A stretch of DNA of 64,000 nt from Chitinophaga parva (GTDB lineage: Bacteria > Bacteroidota > Bacteroidia > Chitinophagales > Chitinophagaceae), in assembly GCF_003071345.1 (NCBI RefSeq), contig NZ_QCYK01000003.1, positions 124,001 through 188,000 of the forward strand, in the 5' to 3' direction. Positions 1-7,881 of this stretch are shown in pieces; the first letter of the stretch is position 1; every line of letters starts with the position of its first letter. A model generated the notes under the pieces. The model saw only the letters and a list, made by a program, of their open reading frames with translations, was not told the origin of the DNA and searched no databases. A program made the translations under genes and the position numbers.

Positions 1-712
1 AAAGCATATGCCGCAGGTGATCATCCACTCCGGGGCCATGACCCAGGTAGATGATTGTGAGCGCAACAAGGAAGCCTGCTGGGCTGCCAATGTAGATGCC
101 ACGCAATACCTGCTGGAAGCGGCCACCCCGCTGCAAAGTTTTTTCCTGCAGCTGTCCACAGATTTCATCTTTGACGGCCTGGCGGGCCCCTACCAGGAAG
201 ACGATGCACCCAATCCCATCAGCTACTATGGCGCCACCAAAGTGGCCGCGGAACGGCTGGTAAAACATGCCGCCCTGCCCTGGGCCATTGTGCGCACAGT
301 GCTGGTGTATGGCGTGGCAGACGATCCGCGCCGCAGCAACATTATCACCTGGGTGAAGCAAAACCTGGAACAGGGGAAGTCCATCAAAGTAGTGGATGAC
401 CAGTGGCGCACACCTACCCTGGTGCAGGACCTGGCCCTGGGGTGCAAGCTGGTAGTGGACCAACGGGCTACGGGAGTGTTCCATATTTCCGGAAAGGAAG
501 TGCTTACGCCTTACCAGATGGCGCTGCAGGTGGCGGATTATTTCCAGCTCAATGCAGCCCTGATGGAAAAGGTAACCGCGGATACGTTTACACAAGCGGG
601 TAAGCGCCCGGCAAAAACAGGTTTCATTATCGACAAGGCTACTAACGTACTTGGCTATACGCCGAGAAGTTTTGCTGAAGGACTGGAGATCGTAGCAGGG
701 CAGTTGGAATAA
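1..712 (+). CDS. RmlD-like NAD(P)-dependent sugar-nucleotide reductase, 5' truncated by window edge
   Basis: The reading frame is open from the first bases of the window, so the true start and the N-terminal Rossmann GxxGxxG loop lie outside; the first ATG at 8 is internal. The visible part begins with the family's conserved stretch AAMTQVDDCE-like (here SGAMTQVDDCE). It then has the serine-containing LSTDFIFDG segment and the YYGATKVAAE segment with the Tyr-x3-Lys catalytic pair of extended short-chain dehydrogenases. A C-terminal substrate domain typical of RmlD follows. RmlD reduces dTDP-4-dehydrorhamnose, but stand-alone RmlD-like proteins with other substrates are common in Bacteroidota, so the substrate is not assigned. 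The gene converges on the HU/SPOR gene and ends just before a heptamer array and a strong terminator. Confidence 0.85.
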   Translation, partial: KHMPQVIIHSGAMTQVDDCERNKEACWAANVDATQYLLEAATPLQSFFLQLSTDFIFDGLAGPYQEDDAPNPISYYGATKVAAERLVKHAALPWAIVRTVLVYGVADDPRRSNIITWVKQNLEQGKSIKVVDDQWRTPTLVQDLALGCKLVVDQRATGVFHISGKEVLTPYQMALQVADYFQLNAALMEKVTADTFTQAGKRPAKTGFIIDKATNVLGYTPRSFAEGLEIVAGQLE

Positions 713-715
713 AAT

Positions 716-748
716 CGTACAACGTACAACGTACAGCGTACAACGTAC
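716..748. repeat. Heptamer array, CGTACAA type, left arm
   Basis: Four and a half tandem copies of a 7-bp unit (CGTACAA, CGTACAA, CGTACAG, CGTACAA, CGTAC) start a few bases after the stop codon of the RmlD-like gene. The matching array on the other side of the terminator (852-893) is in inverted orientation. Confidence 0.9.
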
Positions 749-798
749 TTTCCTTCGCGGCGTTAGTGATCAGCTCAAGACCTGGTTATAAAACATAT

Positions 799-837
799 AA
801 AGCGAAAGCCGCATCATCCCGATGCGGCTTTCGCTTT
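799..837. terminator. Bidirectional terminator between convergent genes
   Basis: A perfect 17-bp stem (799-815 with 821-837) has a 5-base loop and A/T-rich flanks. It sits between the stop codons of two convergent genes and should end transcription from both sides. Confidence 0.9.
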
Positions 838-851
838 ATGCTTCGCCTCAA

Positions 852-893
852 TGTACGTTGTACGCTGTACGTTGTACGTTGTACGCTGTACGA
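852..893. repeat. Heptamer array, TGTACGT type, right arm
   Basis: Six contiguous 7-bp units (TGTACGT, TGTACGC, TGTACGT, TGTACGT, TGTACGC, TGTACGA) form the reverse complement of the 716-748 array. They abut the stop codon of the HU/SPOR gene. The two arrays could pair in a single transcript, with the terminator stem nested inside. Confidence 0.9.
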
Positions 894-894
894 T

Positions 895-1869
895 TTACTG
901 TTCTACATAAACCTTCCCCAGCTTATAACTGGCCATTTTCTTCTTCATGCTGGCCGTATCTGCTGCTGCGGTAGGCATGGCGATGCGGAAGAAAGCTGTA
1001 TCGCTGCTGGGATAGATCATCACCGTGCGGAAGCTGGAATCTGTTTGCAGTTGGTTGTATTTGATATAAGCCTTGGCACTGTCACTGCGGGGATAGCTGC
1101 GGAACACTACGCGGTAAGTGGTCGCTGCAGCGACAGGCGCTGTGGTGGCGGTTTCCGGCGTGGTGGTTACGGTGCTGTCCTGCACGGAGGCCTGCTCCGT
1201 AAGGCTGGAATCTACCAGGGGCTTGGGCTGTTCTTCCGCGGGGGCGGGCTGCTGGGAAGTGTACCACCAGATACCCAGGCCGGTAAGCAGGATGATGATC
1301 ACCACGGGAATGGCTATCCATGCCATGCTTTTGCGGGGGGCTTCCGGGGTGTCCCAGTCGTCTCCACCGGTATTGTCCACCGGGGCTTCGGGGATCAGCG
1401 TTTCTGGTGTTTCCTCGTCCAGGGTTTCGGGCACGATGGGTTGCTCCGGCTCCGGCTGTATGGGTGTGTAATGGGTTTGTGGCGCTACGTTCAGGGTGTC
1501 CATATAACCGGGCAGCACCACCGGCAGGAAGGTGATATGGCCATGGGCATCCTGCTCCAGGGTACCTATACCTTCCAGCTGTACTTTTTCCCCGGCGGCC
1601 AGGGGCTGCAGGACCTCTTCCAGGCCTTTATTCATCCGCAGTTCCGCGGCATAGTCCAGGAGGTTTTCATTATGGGCTATCCAACGCTGGCAGTCGCCAT
1701 CATTGTCCCACAGGGGAGAAAAAGTGATCAGTTGCTGGGGAGGTGTAAGGGTACGGTCGGCTGCATGATACCGCGCGGGCACATGCTGCAGGTGGAAGGT
1801 ACCTATCCTGGGCACCACGGCTACCTGCCGGCTAAACAGTACTTCCTGGAGGTATTGCTGTATTATCAA
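895..1869 (-). CDS. HU-CCDC81 / SPOR domain membrane protein
   Basis: The protein has 324 residues. Residues 1-120 resemble the paired HU-like (HU-CCDC81) domains of Bacteroidota cell-envelope proteins, with IIQQYLQEVLF and the GTL/GTF turns. A Pro/Glu/Thr-rich linker follows. One transmembrane helix lies at about 185-208 (AWIAIPVVIIILLTGLGIWW), then a low-complexity linker. The C-terminal 75 residues (YRVVFRSYPRSDSAKAY... to KVYVEQ) look like a SPOR peptidoglycan-binding domain. The topology therefore puts the HU part in the cytoplasm and SPOR in the periplasm. The start is TTG at 1869, because an in-frame stop lies three codons further upstream. It is the last gene of a three-gene reverse operon after the beta-barrel gene. 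A division or envelope-linking role is inferred from the domains only. Confidence 0.75.
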   Translation of the reverse strand: MIIQQYLQEVLFSRQVAVVPRIGTFHLQHVPARYHAADRTLTPPQQLITFSPLWDNDGDCQRWIAHNENLLDYAAELRMNKGLEEVLQPLAAGEKVQLEGIGTLEQDAHGHITFLPVVLPGYMDTLNVAPQTHYTPIQPEPEQPIVPETLDEETPETLIPEAPVDNTGGDDWDTPEAPRKSMAWIAIPVVIIILLTGLGIWWYTSQQPAPAEEQPKPLVDSSLTEQASVQDSTVTTTPETATTAPVAAATTYRVVFRSYPRSDSAKAYIKYNQLQTDSSFRTVMIYPSSDTAFFRIAMPTAAADTASMKKKMASYKLGKVYVEQ

Positions 1870-1896
1870 AACGGTGATTTATGGCACAAGTTTACA

Positions 1897-3549
1897 TTAA
1901 AATTTGAACATCACGCCACCCAGCACATTGATCCCGTAATTCTGGTAGCCGTACCAGCGTTGATAATGGCTGTTGAAAAGATTGTTGGCGGTGAACCACA
2001 CCTGGAAGTGCTGGCCTATGTCGTAGCTGGCGCCGGCGTTGAGGTCCAGGGCGCTTTTAGTTTTGCCAAAGTCCTTGTTATACACCAGGTAATCACTGCC
2101 GCTCAGGGCAAAGAGGTTCGCATGTACCTTCAGTTTCTTGGCAAAGGTGTACTCCGCAAAAACGTCTGCCTGGAAAGGCACCAGTCCCCAGGGTTTGGGC
2201 TCGGTGGTCTGCTTGCCGTAATTAAACCAGTCGATGCTGGCCCTTGCCTGGAACTTCTCTTCCTGGATGTAGCCTACCTCCGCATGCAGTTCAAATGCCT
2301 TGAGCTGCTCTTCGTTCCGGGTCATGAATTTATAAGATACCGTGGTATCGTTTACAAACAGGGGCAGGTTGCTCCAGGTTACAGATCCGAACTTGGTATT
2401 ATAATTAAAGTGGCTGCCCAGGGTGCCTTTGATACCGGTATACTTTTCTTCAATGCGGGTATTGCGCATACCGTCCGGAAGGCCCGCCAGGAAAGGATTG
2501 CGCTGGGCCAGGTTGCGGTAGCTGTTCTTATCAAAATAAGAGATCCAGCCGCTGCTCAGGATCAGTTTCTTGCGGATCAGGTGCGATTCGTTCACGACGT
2601 CCGGCAGCAGGTAGAACTTGGAATTGGTCCACGTGGGGTTTACGCCCGCATGCAGCACAAAGCCCGGTTTATCTATATCCACGGAGGGGTGGATGGACAC
2701 GATGTTGTTATTGATATGATCGCGGTTGTCTTCGTTGAAGGTAGACAGGTCCAGGATGCCTTCCGCACGGATGTAGATATCTTCAAAGATCTGCTGGCTC
2801 AGGGGCACGTTCACGATCACGGTGCTTTCACTGCGCTTAAAGTGGTCGCCAAAGAAATAGAACTTGGCGTGGGGGGCGTAGGAAAATGCCCAGGGATTGT
2901 TTTCTGTACGGTTCTTCACCCCGAAACTGGCGCTGCCCTGGTTGAATACCTGCTTCAGGTCACTTTTGGTAAGATTGGGAAAAGAGTCATGGTCGTAACC
3001 ATAGTAGTGCACTACGTTCTGGTCAAAACCCAGGCCTGCCTTGATCTCAAACTTCGGGGAAAGATAGGTGCCGGCGGCGCCCACGTTGAGGGTGGAATAG
3101 TCCTGGTACTGCACATCCTTGCCCTTGGATGACTGGTAGTTCCCGAAAATGCCGAAGTTGAATTTCTCATTCCGGTTGCTGCCAAAGCCTACCTGTACCA
3201 GGGGCGTGTTCAGGTTGCCGTAGCCCAGCTTCACGAAATTGTTGAGCAGCGGGGGCAGGGAATCCTTGCCCAGGGCCAGGGGCTGCAGGTGGATGGGCTG
3301 GTACATGAAGTTCAGGTTCAGCGCCGGCACGTCATAGGTGAGCCGGGGCCGGGCCGTATCGCGGTTAGGCAGCGATGCGGTGAGATTCACTTTGGTAGCC
3401 TCTTTCAGCTTGGGCTGGTAAGAAGAGATAATGTCGATGGTTTCCTGCTTGAGGGTACTGTCTTTCTTCTGTGCGTGAGCCGTGGTGGCTGCGCCCAGTG
3501 CCAGCAGTACCGGCAGCATATATTTCAGGTGACGTTGCGTTGTGTTCAT
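1897..3549 (-). CDS. Outer-membrane beta-barrel protein of TonB-receptor type
   Basis: The protein has 550 residues and begins with a clear signal peptide (MNTTQRHLKYMLPVLLALG... cleaved after AHA). The rest is rich in alternating aromatic/polar strands and ends in a terminal Phe (GVMFKF), as outer-membrane barrels do. The C-terminal half (NLFALSGSDYLVYNK..., VWFTANNLFNSHYQRWYGY) matches the last strands of TonB-dependent-receptor-like barrels. No plug domain or TonB box is evident, so it is shorter than a true SusC or TonB receptor. I chose ATG at 3549 over the TTG at 3558 because it gives a standard signal peptide. It starts 12 bases after the stop of the TPR gene, which suggests the two secreted products work together in the outer envelope. 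The cargo is unknown. Confidence 0.75.
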   Translation of the reverse strand: MNTTQRHLKYMLPVLLALGAATTAHAQKKDSTLKQETIDIISSYQPKLKEATKVNLTASLPNRDTARPRLTYDVPALNLNFMYQPIHLQPLALGKDSLPPLLNNFVKLGYGNLNTPLVQVGFGSNRNEKFNFGIFGNYQSSKGKDVQYQDYSTLNVGAAGTYLSPKFEIKAGLGFDQNVVHYYGYDHDSFPNLTKSDLKQVFNQGSASFGVKNRTENNPWAFSYAPHAKFYFFGDHFKRSESTVIVNVPLSQQIFEDIYIRAEGILDLSTFNEDNRDHINNNIVSIHPSVDIDKPGFVLHAGVNPTWTNSKFYLLPDVVNESHLIRKKLILSSGWISYFDKNSYRNLAQRNPFLAGLPDGMRNTRIEEKYTGIKGTLGSHFNYNTKFGSVTWSNLPLFVNDTTVSYKFMTRNEEQLKAFELHAEVGYIQEEKFQARASIDWFNYGKQTTEPKPWGLVPFQADVFAEYTFAKKLKVHANLFALSGSDYLVYNKDFGKTKSALDLNAGASYDIGQHFQVWFTANNLFNSHYQRWYGYQNYGINVLGGVMFKF

Positions 3550-3561
3550 GCGTAACAACTG

Positions 3562-6500
3562 CTAAGGTTTTTTAATTTTTGAATCCGCTTTCTCGGTGGC
3601 CTCTGCCTTGGCCAGTTTGTCTTTGGCCTCCTGTTTCAATTCAGGAATGGGGCAGTTTTCCGCTATGCTCTGGTAAGTGGCTTTGGCATTGAAGTAGTCT
3701 TTTTCTGCCATGTACACATCGCCCAGCAGGATGTAGGCCTTGGCTACCCAGTTATCATAAGAAGGCGTGTTCTTGATCACATCAAAGCCGGCTTTCTCGG
3801 CGTCCTCCAGCCTGTTAAGGGCCAGGAGGCATACCCCGCTGTTGTAGCGGGCTTCCGCACCGATCTCGTTTTTGGTGAGGCCAGCCACGGTCTTGTATTC
3901 GGTGAGCGCATCTTCATACTGGCCAGCCTGTTGTTTGGACTTGCCCAGGTAGAAATGGCCGATCACCTGGTCATCACTGGTAATGCCGGCAGTGGAGAGC
4001 AGCACCTCTGCATAGTTGCCTACTTCATCCCAGTGCTGCAACTGGTAGTTGCTCCGCAGCAGGCCGCGGGTGGCGGTGAGGGTGTTCTCTTTGCTGGTGC
4101 TCAGGTCCTGCAGCTGCAGGTAGTAAGCGCGGGCCTTTTCATAATCCTTGTTCTGGTAGAACTGGATATTGCCCGCCTGCAATGCGGCACGTTCTGCGTA
4201 TTGCGGTGCATTTTTGCCCAGCACAAATTCGTAGGCCGGTAGTGCCGCGGCGTAGTCCTTTGTATTATAGGCGCCTTCCGCTTTAAAGAAGTTGGCCGGC
4301 ACAATGAACTGGCCGTTCGGGAATTTCTGGATGTAAGTGTTGAACGCTGTGATGGCACCCGGATAATCCCCGTTACTGAAGCGGGTTTCCGCGGTGGCAT
4401 AGGTGATGGAATCCTCTGCGTTCACGGTCACGGTTTTGCCGGTAGATTTCAGGAAGGCCACATACGCATCGCCCTTGCCCTGGTCTACATAAATACTGCG
4501 GATGCTGCTCAGGGCCTCGTTGGCTTCCGGTGCATCGGGAAACTTGGCCACCACCTGCTGGTAGTAGGTAAGCGCCTTGGTATCGTTATCCTTGTTGAAC
4601 CAGGAAAGGCCCAGTTTCAGCAGGGCTTTCGGCGTATTGGGGCCGTTGGGCTGTTTGGTCACCACGTTTTCCAGGTAAGGAATGGCCTCTGTATATTTTT
4701 CCTGGGAGAGGTAGGTGTTGGCAATTTCCATATCCACATCGTTGCCATAGTCGGAAGAGGGATACTTGCTGCCCAGTTGTTTCAGCAGGTTCAGTTTTTC
4801 CACCTGCTTGCCCTGCAGGCCCAGGATCACGCTCTTTTGGTATAGGGCATAGTCTGCGCCGGGCTGGTTGCTGCTGATCACACGGTCGTACAGCGCGGTG
4901 GCTTTCGGGAAATCACGCAGCATGTAGTAGCAGTCCGCTGCGCGCAATACCGCATCGTTGCTGATGCGGGCGGCATTGGGGCCGCTGGCGCGCTGGGCGC
5001 TCTCAAAGTAGGGCAGGGCCCCGTTGTAATTCTCTTTTTTCAGAAGCGCATAGCCCATATCGTAGCTGGCGGTTTGCACATTGGCCTCACCGGAGGCGGG
5101 TGGGTTGCCGGCCAGGTAAGCCTGGAGATTAGGGATCGCCACGTCATGCTGTTGCTGGCGCAAGGCAATTTCCCCTTTCCAGAACTGGGCCAGTTGCTTG
5201 ATCTTCGGATCGTAGTTATTGCTGATGGCAATGTCCAGCAGGCGGCTGGCGTCTTCCAGCTGACCATCGTTGATCAGCTCTGTAGCACGGCCGTAAGCCA
5301 CGGTCTGGTAGGCTTTCAGCACATTGGGCGACTTATCTTTAATGCCTTCAATGGTGGTGAGGGCCTCTTTAAAGTTATTGGTGTTGAGGAACAGGTTGGC
5401 CAGTATTTCACGGGCTTCCTTGTTGTACTGGGAGTTGGGATAGGTCTTCACAAAGTTGTTCAGCGCTGTGAGGGCGGCATCGGAGTAGCCCAGTTCATAA
5501 GACAGCTTACCGTAGTTGAAGCGGGAGATCTCCTGCTGCTGCGGGTTAGAGCTGTTGCGTGCACTGTAGGCAAATGCGTTGCGGGCATTGGCCTTCTGGC
5601 CGGTGCGCAGGTAGCAGTCGCCCAGCAGGTACATGGAGTTCTGGCCCAGGGAATCTTTCTCGCTGCTCAACTGTTTAAAACCGGCGATGGCCTTTTGCAG
5701 GTTGCCGGTCTGGTAGTAAGAGTAGGAAAGCTGGTACACATCCTGCTTGGTCACCGCCTCTGCATTATCGCTGTATTGCTGCAGGTAGGGCAGTGCTTTT
5801 TTATAGTCGCCTTTTTCAAAGTAGGCGCGGCCCAGGAGGGCTCTCAGGTTGGCATCGTAGTAGTTGTCGCCCTTTTCCACCAGGGGTGTTACGTAGGAGA
5901 TCACCTGGTCTTTTTTGCCCTGGTAATAATAGATCTCCGCAATGTAGTAAGGCACCACTTTATGGTATTTGGGATCGTCTACCACGCGGGAGAAGCTTTT
6001 CAGCGCATCATCGTAGTTACGGTTACCGTAGGCAATGAAACCATAGTAGTAATTGGCCGGGAGGTAGTATTTACCCTGTATTTCCTTGATCTCGATGAAG
6101 AGGGGCAGGGCCTTTTTAAAGTCCTGGTTGTAAAAATAGCAGTAGGCCAGTTCAAACTTCGCATCCGCAATTTCCGCGTTGGAAAGGTTGTCGATGCCCG
6201 CTTTTTCGTAGTACGGGATGGCGTCCTTCACGCGGTTGTGGTGGAAATAATATTTGGCCAGGTAGTAGCTGACCAGTTGTTCACGGGCGTTGTTATTGAA
6301 GGTGGAGAGAAAGTCCTTGGCCAGCTTTTCGGCGTTGTTGTTCTCTAACTTCAACGCACACACGGTATAATAGTAGTGGGCGTCTGTGTTTACCAGGCTA
6401 CGGTTGGTTTCCTGGAAATAGCCGATCTCGTGGATGACTTCATTGAACAGCTGCATGGCCACGCCGTACTTTTCCTGCTGGAAAAGTTCCTGCGCGGTCT

Positions 6501-6630
6501 TGAAGGTATGGTCGGGATCTGTGTAAGTGCGTGTCTGTTGCGCCTTTGCGGTTATGGGGGCCAGTGAGGCGCCCATGGCCGTGATGCATAAGTACAAACC
6601 GGCGGGTAGTAATCTCTTGAACAATTGCAT
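3562..6630 (-). CDS. Secreted tetratricopeptide repeat protein (1022 aa)
   Basis: A signal peptide (MQLFKRLLPAGLYLCITAMG, cleaved near KAQ) is followed by TPR units running almost to the end, many with the A-x-xxYexAixxF pattern (for example YGVAMQLFNEVI, YKKALPYLQQY, YTEAIPYLENVV). The C-terminal tail is Lys/Glu-rich. Long periplasmic TPR proteins of this kind act as scaffolds for envelope complexes in Bacteroidota. The downstream barrel and SPOR genes in the same operon support that role here, but the partner is not known. A -7 element lies 90 bases upstream, and the leader RNA holds a GC-rich hairpin. ATG at 6630 is the first good start. Confidence 0.85.
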   Translation of the reverse strand: MQLFKRLLPAGLYLCITAMGASLAPITAKAQQTRTYTDPDHTFKTAQELFQQEKYGVAMQLFNEVIHEIGYFQETNRSLVNTDAHYYYTVCALKLENNNAEKLAKDFLSTFNNNAREQLVSYYLAKYYFHHNRVKDAIPYYEKAGIDNLSNAEIADAKFELAYCYFYNQDFKKALPLFIEIKEIQGKYYLPANYYYGFIAYGNRNYDDALKSFSRVVDDPKYHKVVPYYIAEIYYYQGKKDQVISYVTPLVEKGDNYYDANLRALLGRAYFEKGDYKKALPYLQQYSDNAEAVTKQDVYQLSYSYYQTGNLQKAIAGFKQLSSEKDSLGQNSMYLLGDCYLRTGQKANARNAFAYSARNSSNPQQQEISRFNYGKLSYELGYSDAALTALNNFVKTYPNSQYNKEAREILANLFLNTNNFKEALTTIEGIKDKSPNVLKAYQTVAYGRATELINDGQLEDASRLLDIAISNNYDPKIKQLAQFWKGEIALRQQQHDVAIPNLQAYLAGNPPASGEANVQTASYDMGYALLKKENYNGALPYFESAQRASGPNAARISNDAVLRAADCYYMLRDFPKATALYDRVISSNQPGADYALYQKSVILGLQGKQVEKLNLLKQLGSKYPSSDYGNDVDMEIANTYLSQEKYTEAIPYLENVVTKQPNGPNTPKALLKLGLSWFNKDNDTKALTYYQQVVAKFPDAPEANEALSSIRSIYVDQGKGDAYVAFLKSTGKTVTVNAEDSITYATAETRFSNGDYPGAITAFNTYIQKFPNGQFIVPANFFKAEGAYNTKDYAAALPAYEFVLGKNAPQYAERAALQAGNIQFYQNKDYEKARAYYLQLQDLSTSKENTLTATRGLLRSNYQLQHWDEVGNYAEVLLSTAGITSDDQVIGHFYLGKSKQQAGQYEDALTEYKTVAGLTKNEIGAEARYNSGVCLLALNRLEDAEKAGFDVIKNTPSYDNWVAKAYILLGDVYMAEKDYFNAKATYQSIAENCPIPELKQEAKDKLAKAEATEKADSKIKKP

Positions 6631-6670
6631 GCGTAACCTGGTTAAAACCTTGAATATGCGTTTAAAACGA

Positions 6671-6703
6671 CCGGGCCGCGGAATTATTACGCGACGGGCC
6701 CGG
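6671..6703 (-). other. GC-rich hairpin in 5' leader of the TPR operon
   Basis: A 10-bp stem (CCGGGCCGCG pairing with the CGC and GGCCCGG segments) lies between the predicted start of transcription (about 6712) and the start codon at 6630. It may stabilise the 5' end of the long operon mRNA. Confidence 0.45.
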
Positions 6704-6718
6704 ATTCGCCCAATCTTA

Positions 6719-6726
6719 CAAATATA
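6719..6726 (-). promoter_or_regulatory. -7 promoter element of TPR operon
   Basis: On the minus strand the sequence reads TATATTTG, a perfect match to the Bacteroidota -7 consensus TAnnTTTG. It lies about 90 bases upstream of the start codon. No good -33 TTTG was found at the usual distance. Confidence 0.55.
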
Positions 6727-6859
6727 GTCGTAATATAATAAGTAATGAACACCCCGTCATAGCGAAAACAGTGCCGTTGTTGTTTTTGCGCGGCAGGAGG
6801 GGACTGCCGGTTTGCTGCTACTTTTCTATTATCTTGCAAATCAAAACAAAACAATTCCT

Positions 6860-7285
6860 ATGAGTAAGTTCTTCTCCTCCAAACTGGCTCCTAATTCTGT
6901 AAACACTGGGCTTTTCATTATCCGCGCCATCTTTGGCATTTTCCTGTGTATGCATGGCTGGCAGAAGCTGACGCATTTTTCTGAATATGCAAGTGCCTTC
7001 CCCGACCCCTTGCATGTGACACACCCGGTTTCGCTGGGACTTACCATCTTTGCTGAATTTTTCTGCAGCGCCCTCGTGGTGCTGGGATTGTTTACCCGCC
7101 TGGCCGCCGTGCCCGTGGTGATCTGCATGACCATTGTTACCTATGTGATCAACCGTCATGCGCCCATTACCGGCGAAGGGAGCCAGGGCCATGAAATGGG
7201 CATTCTCTTCCTGGCCGCATTCACCGCCATCCTGTTTGCCGGCGGTGGCCGTTTTTCACTGGATGGGTTGATCCGGAAAAAATAA
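6860..7285 (+). CDS. DoxX family membrane protein
   Basis: The protein has 141 residues and four predicted transmembrane helices: FIIRAIFGIFLCMHGWQKL, an AEFFCSALVVLGLFTRLAAVP helix pair, and a last helix ending LFAGGGRFSLDG. The early HGWQK motif, the middle LFTR and the final GGGxxSLD pattern are diagnostic of DoxX. The family includes subunits of quinone-linked oxidases and proteins of redox stress; the substrate cannot be told from sequence. I chose ATG at 6860 (MSKFFSS) because the in-frame ATG further upstream overlaps the likely promoter region. A second, different DoxX gene occurs at 33970 in the metallophore locus. Confidence 0.85.
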   Translation: MSKFFSSKLAPNSVNTGLFIIRAIFGIFLCMHGWQKLTHFSEYASAFPDPLHVTHPVSLGLTIFAEFFCSALVVLGLFTRLAAVPVVICMTIVTYVINRHAPITGEGSQGHEMGILFLAAFTAILFAGGGRFSLDGLIRKK

Positions 7286-7286
7286 T

Positions 7287-7392
7287 TGTCCTAAGTCCCG
7301 GGTCTTAGGTCTTAGGTACCAGGCGCTGTGAAGTTCATTCCCTGGTACTTAGGATCTAAGACTTAAGACCTGAGACCTAATACCTAAGACAA
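7287..7392. repeat. Inverted pair of CTAAGAC-type heptamer arrays
   Basis: The left arm (7288-7322) is made of GTCTTAG-like 7-mers. The right arm (7341-7392) carries CTAAGAC, TTAAGAC, CTGAGAC, CTAATAC and CTAAGAC. The arms are mutually inverted and fill the whole gap between the DoxX and thioesterase genes. The same family recurs at 25447-25597 and 27515-27576. Confidence 0.9.
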
Positions 7393-7402
7393 CTTTAACA
7401 CC

Positions 7403-7828
7403 ATGTTCACCAGCACTACCCAGATCCGCGTGCGGTATGGAGAAACAGACCAGATGGGGTATTTGTATTATGGCAATTACGCCCTGTATTATGAAGTAGG
7501 CCGTACAGACGCCATCCGCAGCCTGGGGCTTACTTACCGGGAAATGGAAGACATGGGCATCATGATGCCTGTGGCGGAAATGTATGTAAAGTACATCCGG
7601 CCCGCGTTTTACGATGACCTGATCACCGTGAAGACCATCCTCAAAGCCATGCCGGATTCGCATAAGATCGTTTTTAATTCAGAACTGTATAACGAAAAAG
7701 GAGAGCTGCTCAATGTGGGCACCGTAACCCTGGCCTTCATTGATGCAAAGACCAAGCGCCGGGCCTCCATGCCGGAAGCCATGCGCCAGCGTTTCCTGCC
7801 TTTTTTTACAGAAGAGGACCAGCCATGA
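7403..7828 (+). CDS. Acyl-CoA thioesterase of the YbgC/4-hydroxybenzoyl-CoA type
   Basis: The 141-residue hot-dog-fold protein has the conserved active-site segment RYGETDQMGYLYYGNY near residue 10-26, where the Asp of TDQMG is the catalytic residue of the family. A following YYEVGRTDAIR matches the start of the long helix. Members hydrolyse short or medium acyl-CoA thioesters, and YbgC-type proteins often sit near envelope genes. Its exact substrate is not visible. It lies 53 bases upstream of cinA on the same strand and may be cotranscribed with it. Confidence 0.85.
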   Translation: MFTSTTQIRVRYGETDQMGYLYYGNYALYYEVGRTDAIRSLGLTYREMEDMGIMMPVAEMYVKYIRPAFYDDLITVKTILKAMPDSHKIVFNSELYNEKGELLNVGTVTLAFIDAKTKRRASMPEAMRQRFLPFFTEEDQP

Positions 7829-7881
7829 GCCGCTACGGCATTATGCTTGCTTACTAAAGGGAGTTCTAATTTTCACCGCAC

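Noticed and set aside
766..3132. A 788-codon plus-strand open frame
   Set aside because: It is antisense to the HU/SPOR and barrel genes, begins next to a terminator, and has a low-complexity, non-protein-like composition. The minus-strand genes have signal peptides and domains.
5074..6348. A 424-codon plus-strand open frame
   Set aside because: It mirrors the TPR gene on the other strand. Its translation is rich in Val, Gly and Leu without motifs, as expected from antisense of biased codons.
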